The notes: generated from the letters alone by a model not told the origin. Numbered from the stretch's first letter, positions 1-9,408 are shown. The stretch is 64,000 nt of DNA from Lentimicrobiaceae bacterium (GCA_020636745.1 JACJXH010000001.1:310001-374000), one strand, 5' to 3'. Numbers and translations are program-made.

Positions 1-55
1 AACAAATCTTCTCCTTCTTTTACCCGAAGCAAGGTTTGAGTTGTTTTCTGATTCG

Positions 56-520
56 CTAGTAGCCGAAAGCTTTAGCTTCAATCTTTGTGGCCTCTATTTT
101 CATTACAGTAACATTCTTCACTGACGGTTCGCTGTATGAAAAGTCGTCGCGTTGCGTGTATTGCTTCATAATCAGGTTCAGAATGCTGATTTTTTCATCA
201 TAGTCTTCCACAAATTCAACCCTTCCTCTTATCAGTACACTTTTGTACCGCATGCCATAACTGCAGGCTACATTTTCTGATTGCTTGTAAAGTTCGTGCG
301 AGTTGCTGAAGGTAATGCACACGTTGGGATTGGCTTTTAAAATTTCAATCTTCTTACCTGCAGGTGCAGAATGCAGATAAACAGTGTTGTTTTTATAACC
401 AAAGTTAAATGGCAGTGTGTAGGGCAGGTTATCCTGGTCAACCATGCCAACATTGCATACTTCACAGGATTGTATGATTTCTTCAATGGCTGAAATCAGG
501 GTGATCATTCTACTTTTCAT
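56..520 (-). CDS. Pyridoxamine 5'-phosphate oxidase-like FMN-binding split-barrel protein
   Basis: A 154-residue protein with the layout of the small PNPOx-like / NimA-type flavoproteins. An N-terminal helix precedes a strand reading CNVGMVDQDNLPYTLPFNFGY, followed by YLHSAPAGKKIEILKANPNVCI, the segment that contacts the FMN phosphate in this family, and VLIRGRVEFVED in the second half of the barrel. No signal peptide or membrane segment is present, so it should be cytoplasmic. The family binds flavin and often acts as a reductase or heme/nitroimidazole-binding protein; the substrate cannot be told from sequence. It is followed on the same strand by nothing in the window and preceded by a 195-bp gap, so it looks monocistronic. 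Family assignment is good, function open. Confidence 0.8.
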   Translation of the reverse strand: MKSRMITLISAIEEIIQSCEVCNVGMVDQDNLPYTLPFNFGYKNNTVYLHSAPAGKKIEILKANPNVCITFSNSHELYKQSENVACSYGMRYKSVLIRGRVEFVEDYDEKISILNLIMKQYTQRDDFSYSEPSVKNVTVMKIEATKIEAKAFGY

Positions 521-715
521 AAATCATCTTATTTTTCTACGAAAGTACAAATTGGTTAAATACCTTGTCATATTTTTGATGGATTGAGCGAATTTCCTCG
601 CATGTTTTAATGGAAGTAAAATCAAATATTGCGCTTCATCAATTTGAAAGGCGTTGTAAATAAGGGGAATAGAGTTTACTTTAGCAGTAAACTATGGTGG
701 GTGTACTTGGATGTT

Positions 716-1072
716 TTATGCTTTTGGCTGAGAATCTGATGCTACCATTGAACTTAATACAGTATTGACTGCAGAAAGAATAATGCTAAAAATTAATGCA
801 TACCAGAAGTTTTCTACATAAAAGCCATTAAGCAGATTGGATGCCATCATGATGATTGTTGCGTTGATAACCAGCAGAAAGAATCCAAACGTAAGCAATG
901 TAACGGGTATGGTAAATATGATAAGTAAGGGCTTTACTATTGTGTTTAAGAAAGCTATAAGCAAAGCAGTTGAAAATGCTGAAAAAAATGATTCAAGTTC
1001 AACCCCTGGAAGTATGTATGACGTAATAATAACTGAACATGTTGAGATAAACATTCGCAGGATAAATCGCAT
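716..1072 (-). CDS. Phage holin family 4-like (holin superfamily IV) small membrane protein
   Basis: About 118 residues from the ATG at 1072, with four hydrophobic segments: roughly residues 1-25, 30-52, 55-78 and 85-110. The pattern, with the short P-G-V and N-x-x-V-K-P-L-L signatures after helices 1 and 2, matches the 'mycobacterial four-TMS phage holin' family (PF04020), which is common as a chromosomal single gene in bacteria unrelated to phage. The open frame continues upstream to 1195, but that extension is polar, lacks the family pattern and would place 41 residues before the first membrane helix, so I prefer the internal start. There is no endolysin or other phage gene nearby. The family name is historical and lysis activity should not be assumed. 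Confidence 0.75.
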   Translation of the reverse strand: MRFILRMFISTCSVIITSYILPGVELESFFSAFSTALLIAFLNTIVKPLLIIFTIPVTLLTFGFFLLVINATIIMMASNLLNGFYVENFWYALIFSIILSAVNTVLSSMVASDSQPKA

Positions 1073-1251
1073 AAAGAATTGATTAGATGATTTTTCAGTA
1101 ATGATATTAGCTAAGTTAGCAGGTTTTGTATTTGCAAAATAAGCCAAACAGTATTTTATTTTTAATTCGATACAATGTAATGCCTGTATTGGCATTATTT
1201 TTTAAGATAATTTTTAAAGGGACCCCTTGTTTTTTGTTGTTAAAGCAAGGG

Positions 1252-4071
1252 TTAGTATTGGTATAAATTCATCGAGAAAAGTAGTTCAAAAGCTGTTTGT
1301 TTACTGTTTAGCAAATACATTGTTCTGATTCCAAGGCTTACGGGTGTGCTTAAGCCTAATAAATGTATATCGGAAGTCAGATCTGCTCCTGCAGAATTAT
1401 AATACGTTGTTTTGCCTGAAGATAAGGCACTGGTGAAGTCATAAAATGCAGCAGCTCTGATGCGTTTGATAAACAGAAGCCCTCCCAGGTGTCTGTCAGG
1501 GTAAAATAGCGGTAGCCTGTAAATGGCTTTCAGGCTGCTCACTTTATCGGCATTGGGAATTATGAGATATCCCCTGCTTACACTAATAATATTGGCAAAC
1601 CTGTAGGTTTCGGGATTTGATTGCTGAAAACCGGAATATATTTGAAATGAGTGATTGGCTGCCAATCCGGGAAGATACACCTGAGCTGCAACAGCTGCAA
1701 TATTTCCGGCTTTTATCTGGCCGAAAGGTGTATGCCTGTATTTTAATTCTAAATTAAATCCCTTTTGTGGAGCCAAATCGCGATAAGCCTGCCTTTTATA
1801 GTGGTAAAAAAATGTCCGGTAGGTTAAACCGGATAAGTCTCCTTTTGTAAATTCTATGGGTGTTGACACGTCATGTTCCAGATGTGTTAGATTATGTGAT
1901 ATCTCGGCAAACAGACCTGTGCTATATGGCCCTCGTGATAAATTAAGCGATTGCGAAATGCTGAAATCAAAGTTGGTTTCATTCCAGGTGAAACGCCTTG
2001 GGGTTTCATTTTGCTCATTGGTCATTGATGCCCTTTTCCCGGTTGAGAACTTAGCACTGAAAACAGGGAACCAACCTTTCCATGTGATCTCGCTGCGTAT
2101 CATCCCTTCCTTTTCATCCATATTATAATCATATCCGGCTGATATGCTCAATGTACTTAGTAAATTCTGACTCATTACAGAAATGCCCGGCCTTACAGTT
2201 TCTCCCCCAATGTCAACAAAAACGGGTGCCCAGCTGTGAATGCCAAACAGATTCAGCCCTTTTTTATAAGTTTTCGCTTTATAGGGAGAGGTGGTAATTG
2301 AGTCGGGGAATGAAAAATGGTTTTCTTGCTCAGAAAGTATTTCGGCCAGAGGGAATTCCGGCGCTTTTTCAGGCTCATATGCAAATTCGTTGCTTTTTGT
2401 CAGATCAACGTTGGCAATCCTGTACCCATCTGCAGTGTAGGTTGCGTATAGCATTTGATGCTGAGCAATGGAGGCCTGTGTTGCACCAAATGGCTCATTT
2501 GTGCAAACAAAAAGTGATTTTGTAGCCGGGTTGAGTTTAAAAATCTGACTTTTCCCCGAAAATGTACCTGAGAAAAATATCAGGTCATCTGCAAATGCGG
2601 GATTACTTATTTCTGAATAGGAAAAAGGAGTAAGAAAGTGGATGTCTGTCTTTCCCGGGCTTGCACAGGCCAGTGCTTTTCCTTTGTTGCCGGTTAGTAT
2701 AAAAATTATTTGCTTTCCATCGGGCGACCACTGCAACGATGCAGCAAACAACCCGGCTGGAAAAGGAATGCTTTCTGTTTTCTGGTCAGATTTTATGATC
2801 TTAAGGTAACTTTCGCCAAGGGTTCCGATTGTAATTACGGCGATGTCTTTCCCGTTCGGAGCTGCTACAGGTGAAAAATTTCTGTCGGAAGTTTTTAGTT
2901 TGCGAAGTTCGCCCGTTGTGGGGTTAAGCATGATGATAGTGGTAAAGCCGACTGTTTCCCATCTTACATGCGGGCGGTTTTCTATCCAGGCAAGCCATCC
3001 GCCACTGTATGAAATTCTGTCGTCAGGCATATAACCAGGCGTATATATAATTTGTTCCCGGCCTTTTTTATCAATACTTACGATGCGGGGTATGTCTTTA
3101 TATGATGTTTTCAGGGCAACAATCAATGTATCGTTGATGAAATGTGGATGGTTGTAATTTGTATAATTATCGGGCTCATGCAGCAATTTTATCTGATGGC
3201 TTTCTGTTGCCTGCCCTTTATGCCATAAGCTGTCAAGATAAACCATGCTTTCGAGGTAAATCCCTTTTTTGTTTAAACCGGATACTTTTTTAAGCCCGTT
3301 ATTAAATGGGGTTATTGTATAAGGACGCCGGGCTGTAAAATTCAGTGCGGTATTCCAGAGATTATTTCCGTATTTTTTTCTGGCTGCTGCTACAATGTGA
3401 TATCCTGTAATGTATATGTCCGGCACGAAGTCTTTGTATGAACCCAGGCTTGCTTTCGCATAACTGTATGTTCCTTTTTCTTTTAACTGAGCGCGCAAAG
3501 GCATTTCAAATGCAGGTACTCTGCCTCGCCCTGATTTTCCCAATGCAGTTTCTGCTACAACTGCATCACCTTCAATAAACCATGAGGGAACAAAAAGGCC
3601 TGTTGAAACAACAACAGCCTGTTCTCCAAAGACTATTCCCAGGCTTTTGGTGATGCCCTGGTTTAATTTTGATAGCTGAGCAATGTGCCTGTATTCATGC
3701 AGGGCTAATTGTTCAATCCATGGTTGCGGATATAAGTCCTGTGGGGGTGTTGTAAGAAATTCTATTCGTCTTGGAGCCCATATTGAATAAGCATTTGAAA
3801 CTTCACTTTCGGTGTGAAATATCAAAGGCGTTTTACGCACATTTGCCTGTAAACCAGAGGAAACTTTGTTCCTTGCATACTCAAATAAAACTGCAGCTTT
3901 CTGGGCTTCCGGTTCGTAATGTGACGGGAAAATCAATCTGAATCCGGGTGTTTCAATCTGTTTCCATTGATGGGATGCCCTGGCCTGACCTATATCGTAA
4001 TATTGAGCCTTCGCCTGAGGCAATGACAGAAATGCCAGAAGAAGTATTATTAATTTTATGGGTTGTTTCAC
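1252..4071 (-). CDS. Exported gluzincin-type metallopeptidase / beta-propeller / outer-membrane barrel protein
   Basis: A 939-residue protein with a signal peptide (residues 1-22, ending QAKA). Residues 30-280 hold a zinc-peptidase-like domain: H125-E126-x-x-H129 followed 38 residues later by W-F-I-E167-G, the usual third ligand position of gluzincins. Residues about 300-560 contain repeated PD40/TolB-like propeller blades (for example F-x-W-S-P-D-G-K-Q-I-I-F). The last 350 residues alternate short beta strands and turns and end in a C-terminal aromatic residue, as in outer-membrane barrels. It would thus sit in the outer membrane with a peptidase-like and a propeller domain attached. Comparable large 'PD40 domain' proteins are widespread in Bacteroidota but I know of no characterised activity. 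Both metal-ligand motifs are intact, so catalysis is possible but unproven. A weak inverted repeat lies just past the stop codon. Confidence 0.75.
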   Translation of the reverse strand: MKQPIKLIILLLAFLSLPQAKAQYYDIGQARASHQWKQIETPGFRLIFPSHYEPEAQKAAVLFEYARNKVSSGLQANVRKTPLIFHTESEVSNAYSIWAPRRIEFLTTPPQDLYPQPWIEQLALHEYRHIAQLSKLNQGITKSLGIVFGEQAVVVSTGLFVPSWFIEGDAVVAETALGKSGRGRVPAFEMPLRAQLKEKGTYSYAKASLGSYKDFVPDIYITGYHIVAAARKKYGNNLWNTALNFTARRPYTITPFNNGLKKVSGLNKKGIYLESMVYLDSLWHKGQATESHQIKLLHEPDNYTNYNHPHFINDTLIVALKTSYKDIPRIVSIDKKGREQIIYTPGYMPDDRISYSGGWLAWIENRPHVRWETVGFTTIIMLNPTTGELRKLKTSDRNFSPVAAPNGKDIAVITIGTLGESYLKIIKSDQKTESIPFPAGLFAASLQWSPDGKQIIFILTGNKGKALACASPGKTDIHFLTPFSYSEISNPAFADDLIFFSGTFSGKSQIFKLNPATKSLFVCTNEPFGATQASIAQHQMLYATYTADGYRIANVDLTKSNEFAYEPEKAPEFPLAEILSEQENHFSFPDSITTSPYKAKTYKKGLNLFGIHSWAPVFVDIGGETVRPGISVMSQNLLSTLSISAGYDYNMDEKEGMIRSEITWKGWFPVFSAKFSTGKRASMTNEQNETPRRFTWNETNFDFSISQSLNLSRGPYSTGLFAEISHNLTHLEHDVSTPIEFTKGDLSGLTYRTFFYHYKRQAYRDLAPQKGFNLELKYRHTPFGQIKAGNIAAVAAQVYLPGLAANHSFQIYSGFQQSNPETYRFANIISVSRGYLIIPNADKVSSLKAIYRLPLFYPDRHLGGLLFIKRIRAAAFYDFTSALSSGKTTYYNSAGADLTSDIHLLGLSTPVSLGIRTMYLLNSKQTAFELLFSMNLYQY

Positions 4072-4147
4072 GGTGTAAGGTTAGAATCTAATCATCAAAC
4101 AAGATTCATTCGGTTTTGTCTCAACCACATTTATTTTTTTGTACGTT

Positions 4148-4828
4148 TTACAGATTGAAATACAGCCATTCAGGTTTGTCAGGAACAGGAGCTGTTATAA
4201 TTGTACTTTGTTTTGTAACCGGATGGATAAATTCCAGCCTTCGGGCGTGTAAACTGATAGAGCCATCCTCGTTTGATCGGGCCGCGCCATATTTGAGGTC
4301 ACCTTTTATATGGCATCCTATGGCCGAGAGCTGAGCCCTGATTTGATGATGGCGTCCGGTTATCAGATTTACTTCAAGCAAAAAGTAAGTTTTTCCTGAG
4401 CCAATCAGTTTGTAATGTAATTCAGCCCTTTTTGCACCTGATGTCCCTTCTTTAACTTTATAGGACTTGTTCTGTTGCTCGTTTTTTTTTAAAAAATGAA
4501 TCAGAATTCCTTCTTCCCTTTCGGGTCTTTTGTCAACTATTGCCCAGTATGTTTTGCTAATCTCACGTTCTTTAACCATTTGCGTGAGGCGGGTAAGTGC
4601 CTTTGATGTTCTGGCAAAAATAACAGCTCCACTCACAGGGCGATCGAGTCGGTGAACCAATCCCAGAAAGACCTCGCCCGGCTTATTGTATTTGTTCTTA
4701 ATATATGCCTTTAATGTTTCAGTGAGAGGGATGTCTCCCGTTTTATCGCCTTGCACAATATCTCCGGGCCTCTTGTTTACAATCAGAATGTGGTTGTCTT
4801 CAAACAATATTTCGGGCATGTTTTCCAT
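4148..4828 (-). CDS. RluA-family RNA pseudouridine synthase
   Basis: A 226-residue cytoplasmic enzyme of the RluA/RsuA superfamily that isomerises uridine to pseudouridine in structured RNA. The catalytic signature H59-R60-L61-D62 is followed by R-P-V-S-G, with D62 the nucleophile; later motifs include the SKTYWAIV strand and the conserved R-H-H-Q-I-R-A-Q-L segment near residue 165. The protein lacks an N-terminal S4 RNA-binding domain and starts directly with the E-D-x-x-I-L-I-V-N-K catalytic-domain strand, so it is one of the short forms (RluA/TruC size). The precise rRNA or tRNA target cannot be assigned. It lies 136 bp downstream of panB on the same strand and may be co-transcribed with it. 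Confidence 0.88.
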   Translation of the reverse strand: MENMPEILFEDNHILIVNKRPGDIVQGDKTGDIPLTETLKAYIKNKYNKPGEVFLGLVHRLDRPVSGAVIFARTSKALTRLTQMVKEREISKTYWAIVDKRPEREEGILIHFLKKNEQQNKSYKVKEGTSGAKRAELHYKLIGSGKTYFLLEVNLITGRHHQIRAQLSAIGCHIKGDLKYGAARSNEDGSISLHARRLEFIHPVTKQSTIITAPVPDKPEWLYFNL

Positions 4829-4964
4829 AGGAAAATGCTGATTTATTACAGAATATGATTACTGTCAGAAAAATACTGTCTATATGACAGCCCAACTAAG
4901 TGATGGCTTTTGATGAAAACAGCTGATTTGGCCTGAATCTGAATAACCCAGGCCTGTCACTTTT

Positions 4965-5792
4965 TCAATACTGTTCTCTTTCATTCGGAAAGTCAACAGT
5001 TTTTACATCTTTGATATAGGCTTTTACTGAACCTTGAATTTCTTCGCTCAGATTGTGATATCTTCTGAGAAACCGCGGAGAAAATTCCTGCGTTATGCCG
5101 AGCATATCGTGCAAAACCAGCACTTGTCCGTCAACTTCTGAGCCAGCTCCGATTCCGATAATGGGAATTTTAATTTCGCTGGTAACCTGAGCTGCAAGTT
5201 TGGCGGGTATTTTCTCCAAAACAATGCCAAAGCAGCCTGCCTTTTCAAGCAAATGAGCATCTTCAACCAGCTTTCTGGCTTCATTCTCTTCAGTAGCCCT
5301 GACTACATAGGTGCCAAATTTATGAATTGATTGCGGTGTTAAGCCAAGATGACCCATAATTGGAATTCCTGCGGAAAGAATGCGATCTACTGATTCAAGG
5401 ATTTCACGGCCTCCTTCTAATTTTACAGCATCTGCTCCTGATTCCTTCATGATTCTGATGGCCGAACTCAAAGCCTCTTTTGAATTGCCCTGATAAGTGC
5501 CAAAAGGCATGTCGGCAATTACCAAAGCCCGTTTTACCCCCCGAATCACGGATGTGGCATGGTAAATCATTTCATTCAGCGTTATCGGAAGCGTAGACGT
5601 GTGCCCGGCCATCACATTTGAAGCAGAATCGCCAACGAGAATCACATCAATCCCTGCCTTGTCAATTAGTCTGGCCATGGAATAATCGTAGGCAGTTAGC
5701 ATGGCAATTTTCTCATTCTTCAACTTCATTTCCTGCAACACATGGGTGGTTACTTTTGTAACATTCGAGAATTTTGATACCTGGGAATCCAT
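4965..5792 (-). CDS. panB: 3-methyl-2-oxobutanoate hydroxymethyltransferase (ketopantoate hydroxymethyltransferase)
   Basis: A 275-residue cytoplasmic TIM-barrel enzyme of pantothenate/CoA synthesis. It transfers the hydroxymethyl group of 5,10-methylene-tetrahydrofolate to 2-oxoisovalerate to give ketopantoate. Hallmarks are M-L-T-A-Y-D-Y near residue 31, I-L-V-G-D55-S with the first metal ligand, A-D94-M-P-F-G-T-Y with the second, K-L-E-G-G, the G-H-L-G-L-T-P-Q-S loop and the L-E-K-I-P segment carrying the catalytic glutamate. Length is normal for PanB (about 265-280). The start gives a typical short lead before the barrel. A TAGTTTTG -7-like element on the minus strand at 5893-5900 could drive it. 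No panC or panD is present in the window. Confidence 0.95.
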   Translation of the reverse strand: MDSQVSKFSNVTKVTTHVLQEMKLKNEKIAMLTAYDYSMARLIDKAGIDVILVGDSASNVMAGHTSTLPITLNEMIYHATSVIRGVKRALVIADMPFGTYQGNSKEALSSAIRIMKESGADAVKLEGGREILESVDRILSAGIPIMGHLGLTPQSIHKFGTYVVRATEENEARKLVEDAHLLEKAGCFGIVLEKIPAKLAAQVTSEIKIPIIGIGAGSEVDGQVLVLHDMLGITQEFSPRFLRRYHNLSEEIQGSVKAYIKDVKTVDFPNEREQY

Positions 5793-5892
5793 CAGCGCTG
5801 GTTTTTAATTTAGATTAGTGAAAATTCATTCGCCTGTAGTCCAGAATGCTGATCTTTAAAAAAAATCAGTCAGTCTGTCCGTTTTTATTTTG

Positions 5893-5900
5893 CAAAACTA
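5893..5900 (-). promoter_or_regulatory. Candidate -7 element for panB
   Basis: Read on the minus strand the sequence is TAGTTTTG, an exact match to the Bacteroidota -7 consensus TANNTTTG, about 93 bp upstream of the panB start. A clear TTG at the -33 spacing is not visible, so support is only partial. Confidence 0.4.
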
Positions 5901-6030
5901 CAAAAGAAATCGGGATACAGGCCATGAGGCTGTTGCAGGTATGCCACTAAAAGCTTTAGTATTGTATAAAAATATACAAATGCTGGAATTGAAGTCTTTG
6001 ATTTTGTATGATTGAATGCTTAATTACATT

Positions 6031-6038
6031 AATTTTGC
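6031..6038 (+). promoter_or_regulatory. Candidate -7 element for the DUF4249 lipoprotein gene
   Basis: TAATTTTG matches TANNTTTG and lies about 40 bp before the lipoprotein start. Possible -33 TTG triplets occur at 6005-6007 and 6013-6015, but neither has the ideal 19-base spacing. Confidence 0.4.
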
Positions 6039-6080
6039 TTTTCTGATTACTGTATTTATTAACTGCCAATGCTATTGTCA

Positions 6081-7127
6081 ATGAAACGAAGATTCTTTCA
6101 GTTACTGGTTGCTGTATTCCTAACCGGTTGTTTTGTTTCTTGTGAAACAGATTTTGATGTAACCGGTGAGTGGAAAGATATTACTGTAGTTTATGGGCTG
6201 ATTAGTCAAAATGATTCGGTTCATTACCTGAAAATAAATAAAGCTTTTCTTGGTGATGGTAATGCACTTACTTACGCTCAGATTGCTGACTCCAGCAGTT
6301 ATGGCGATAATCTGGAAGTCGTTGTTACCGAAAAAGGGTTGAATGGCAGTTTCCGATCATTTACATTCGATACAACTTCTGTATATAATAAGGAAGCAGG
6401 GCTGTTTTATTATCCCGGTCAACTTGTTTATAAAGGAGAATTTAAAGTTCCTTCAAATCTTTCTGATAACGATTATACCTATACCGTTACCATTACGAAT
6501 AAACTCACAGGTAAGGTGGTGTCAGCCGATACGAAACTTGTTAAAAATTTTACTGTGGAAACTCCCCGTCCCGGTCAGCAGAGTATTAATTTTACGATGG
6601 AAAGTAACCAGAGAATAAAATGGAACTCTGCCAAAGACGGAAAGAGATATAATGTGGCCATTCGATTCTGGTTTGATGAGGATTTGAAGCAAAGTACTGA
6701 TACACTTCACAGGTATATTGACTGGGAATTCAGTTCTGTAAAATCAAGTTCAATACAGGGTGGTGAACCTTTGGAAATCGTTTATACTCCGGGTAACTTC
6801 TTTAACGTATGCAAAAACTTAATCCCATATAAGGATGGCGATGCGCTGAGTGAAGACAATGTGCAGGCAAGGCTTGTCAACCGGATTGAGTTTCTTTTCT
6901 CTGTTGCCGGTGATGAATTGAATACTTATATGGAAGTAAATGAGCCTTCATCTGGCATTGTTCAGGAAAAGCCTGAATATTCGAATATTACAAACGGAAT
7001 AGGCCTGTTTTCCTGCCGGTATACAAAAACAACCGAAACCTCTGCCGTGAAAATGAAGGTAGGCCCCTCTACCGAAGAGCGGTTGATGAATGAAGGCCTG
7101 AAGTTCGTTAAAAAAATAGGCAATTAA
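6081..7127 (+). CDS. DUF4249-like lipoprotein
   Basis: About 348 residues from the ATG at 6081; an earlier in-frame ATG at 6069 adds four residues. The N-terminus is a lipoprotein signal (basic MKRR, hydrophobic stretch, then cysteines in L-T-G-C and F-V-S-C-E), so the mature protein should be lipid-anchored in the envelope. The body is beta-rich and begins with the I-T-V-V-Y-G-L-I-S-Q-N-D-S-V-H-Y pattern typical of DUF4249 proteins, found in Bacteroidota beside TonB-dependent receptors. No such receptor is adjacent here: panB is divergent upstream and dnaK follows after a clear terminator. It is therefore a single-gene unit. Ligand or partner unknown. Confidence 0.75.
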   Translation: MKRRFFQLLVAVFLTGCFVSCETDFDVTGEWKDITVVYGLISQNDSVHYLKINKAFLGDGNALTYAQIADSSSYGDNLEVVVTEKGLNGSFRSFTFDTTSVYNKEAGLFYYPGQLVYKGEFKVPSNLSDNDYTYTVTITNKLTGKVVSADTKLVKNFTVETPRPGQQSINFTMESNQRIKWNSAKDGKRYNVAIRFWFDEDLKQSTDTLHRYIDWEFSSVKSSSIQGGEPLEIVYTPGNFFNVCKNLIPYKDGDALSEDNVQARLVNRIEFLFSVAGDELNTYMEVNEPSSGIVQEKPEYSNITNGIGLFSCRYTKTTETSAVKMKVGPSTEERLMNEGLKFVKKIGN

Positions 7128-7190
7128 ACTTCTGCATTGCCTTTTTAGTCATTTGCTGACGAAATGTCAGAAAAAATGTCATAAAGCCAT

Positions 7191-7226
7191 AAAGGACCGA
7201 TAATTATTTATCGGTCTTTTGTTTTT
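7191..7226 (+). terminator. Rho-independent terminator after the DUF4249 gene
   Basis: A perfect 9-bp stem (7195-7203 with 7208-7216) with a TTAT loop is followed by a T-rich run. It separates the lipoprotein gene from dnaK. Confidence 0.8.
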
Positions 7227-7361
7227 GTATAACATTGAATAACAAGGGTATAGATGAATTTAGGGTGAGAAGTGCCTGTCTTTTGTGTCGCATTGGCAAG
7301 CTTGGCATAATCCTTGAAAACAGGCATGAAACAAAAAGATAATTTTAAAAATTCAGATAAA

Positions 7362-9278
7362 ATGGGTAAAATAATTGGAATTGACCTTGGTACAACAAAT
7401 TCGTGTGTAGCCGTAATGGAGGGGAATGAACCGGTGGTAATCCCCAATAGCGAAGGACGCCGCACAACTCCATCTATTGTTGCGTTTACCGACAATGGCG
7501 AACGTAAAGTGGGAGATCCTGCTAAAAGGCAGGCTATCACCAATCCTGAACGTACGGTATTTTCTATCAAACGTTTTATGGGCGAAACATTTGACAGAGT
7601 TACCAAAGAAACCGGACGTGTTCCTTACAAGGTTGTAAAAGGTGACAATAATACATCAAGAGTTAAAATTGACGACAGACTTTATACACCTCAGGAAATT
7701 TCAGCAATGGTTCTTCAAAAAATGAAGAAAACCGCCGAAGATTATCTTGGACAAACAGTGAGTGAAGCCGTTATTACTGTTCCTGCCTATTTCAGTGATT
7801 CACAGCGTCAGGCTACCAAAGAAGCCGGTGAAATTGCTGGTTTAACAGTTAAGCGCATTATTAATGAACCTACTGCAGCCGCTCTTGCCTATGGCTTAGA
7901 CAAAAAAAATCACGATATCAAAGTTGCAGTATTTGACCTTGGCGGCGGAACCTTCGACATTTCAATTCTTGAACTTGGTGAAGGCGTTTTTGAAGTTAAA
8001 TCAACCAACGGTGATACACACCTGGGAGGTGATGATTTTGACCATAAAATTATTGACTGGCTTGCCGATGAGTTTAAGAATGATGAAGGAATTGACCTTC
8101 GCAAGGACTCAATGGCATTACAGCGCTTGAAAGAAGCAGCTGAGAAAGCTAAAATTGAACTGTCAAGTTCAACTTCTACTGAAATCAACCTGCCTTACAT
8201 TATGCCGGTTGACGGAATTCCCAAACATCTTGTTCGTACGCTTACACGTGCTAAATTTGAACAAATTAATGATCAATTGATTCGTTCAACAATTGATCCT
8301 TGCCGTCAGGCATTGAAAGATGCCGGTTTGAAGGTTTCTGATATTGACGAGGTGATTTTAGTAGGAGGTTCAACCCGTATTCCTGCAATTCAGAAAATTG
8401 TTGAAGAGTTTTTTGGAAAAACACCTTCTAAAGGGGTTAATCCTGATGAAGTGGTGGCTGTTGGTGCTGCTATTCAGGGAGGCGTTCTTACTGGTGAAGT
8501 AAAGGATGTGTTGCTGCTTGACGTCACACCTCTGTCTTTGGGTATCGAAACAATGGGTGGAGTCATGACCCGCCTCATCGAATCAAACACCACCATTCCT
8601 ACAAGAAAATCTGAAGTATTTTCAACTGCCAGCGATAATCAGCCTTCTGTTGAAATTCATGTTTTACAGGGTGAGCGCCCAATGGCACGCGACAATAAGA
8701 GTATTGGCCGCTTCCATCTTGATGGTATTCCTCCTGCACCAAGAGGTGTGCCCCAGATTGAAGTAACTTTTGACATTGATGCCAACGGTATTCTTAATGT
8801 TTCAGCAAAAGATAAAGGAACTGGCAAATCCCAGCAGATCCATATTGAAGCTTCATCCGGACTGTCAGACGATGAAATTAAAAGAATGAAAGATGAAGCT
8901 GAAGCAAATGCTGAATCTGATCGCAGGGCAAAAGAAGAAGTGGATAAGCTCAATAGTGCTGATACAATGATTTTTCAAACTGAAAAACAGTTGAAAGAAT
9001 ATGGCGACAAGCTTCCTGCTGATAAAAAAATGCCTATCGAAAAAGCATTCAACGATTTGAAAGAAGCACATAAAAACAAAGACTTTGCCGGAATTGATGC
9101 TTCATTGGCAGCGTTAAATACTGCATGGCAGGCAGCCAGCGAAGAGATGTATAAAGCTACTCAGGCGCAGGAAGGACAACCCGGCGCCGGACCAGATGCT
9201 ACAAACGCTCAAGAATCAACAGGCAAAAGTCAGTCTGATTCTGAAGTTACCGACGTAGATTTTGAAGAAGTAAAGTAA
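7362..9278 (+). CDS. dnaK: Chaperone DnaK (Hsp70)
   Basis: A 638-residue Hsp70 chaperone that binds unfolded peptides in an ATP-regulated cycle in the cytoplasm. The ATPase domain starts with G-I-D-L-G-T-T-N-S-C-V-A-V and carries the second phosphate loop V-F-D-L-G-G-G-T-F-D-I-S and the adenosine motif V-G-G-S-T-R-I-P. The linker D-V-L-L-L-D-V-T-P-L-S-L leads to the substrate domain with M-T-R-L-I and the Q-G-E-R sequence; the helical lid and a Gly/Gln-rich tail ending D-V-D-F-E-E-V-K complete it. The frame is open upstream to 7314, but DnaK proteins begin at M-G-K-I-I-G-I-D, so the ATG at 7362 is the right start. No dnaJ, grpE or hrcA is adjacent and no CIRCE element is seen. A stem-capable inverted repeat lies in the leader. 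Confidence 0.98.
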   Translation: MGKIIGIDLGTTNSCVAVMEGNEPVVIPNSEGRRTTPSIVAFTDNGERKVGDPAKRQAITNPERTVFSIKRFMGETFDRVTKETGRVPYKVVKGDNNTSRVKIDDRLYTPQEISAMVLQKMKKTAEDYLGQTVSEAVITVPAYFSDSQRQATKEAGEIAGLTVKRIINEPTAAALAYGLDKKNHDIKVAVFDLGGGTFDISILELGEGVFEVKSTNGDTHLGGDDFDHKIIDWLADEFKNDEGIDLRKDSMALQRLKEAAEKAKIELSSSTSTEINLPYIMPVDGIPKHLVRTLTRAKFEQINDQLIRSTIDPCRQALKDAGLKVSDIDEVILVGGSTRIPAIQKIVEEFFGKTPSKGVNPDEVVAVGAAIQGGVLTGEVKDVLLLDVTPLSLGIETMGGVMTRLIESNTTIPTRKSEVFSTASDNQPSVEIHVLQGERPMARDNKSIGRFHLDGIPPAPRGVPQIEVTFDIDANGILNVSAKDKGTGKSQQIHIEASSGLSDDEIKRMKDEAEANAESDRRAKEEVDKLNSADTMIFQTEKQLKEYGDKLPADKKMPIEKAFNDLKEAHKNKDFAGIDASLAALNTAWQAASEEMYKATQAQEGQPGAGPDATNAQESTGKSQSDSEVTDVDFEEVK

Positions 9279-9316
9279 GCTTCTGTATTATTAATTAATT
9301 TGCATGAAATTTGCAT

Positions 9317-9347
9317 AAAAAAGCAGGCCGGACAGCCTGCTTTTTTA
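9317..9347 (+). terminator. Rho-independent terminator of dnaK
   Basis: AAGCAGGC (9321-9328) pairs perfectly with GCCTGCTT (9335-9342), extended by flanking A and T runs, and is followed by six T residues. It lies 40 bp after the dnaK stop codon. Confidence 0.9.
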
Positions 9348-9408
9348 TTTTTAGTTCTTTTCAGGCTTTTGATAATTCGTAAATTTACATTTTACTTAAG
9401 ATAGTATT

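Noticed and set aside
716..1072. Phage holin match as evidence of a prophage
   Set aside because: The holin superfamily IV protein is common as a solitary chromosomal gene, and no other phage gene, integrase or attachment site is nearby.
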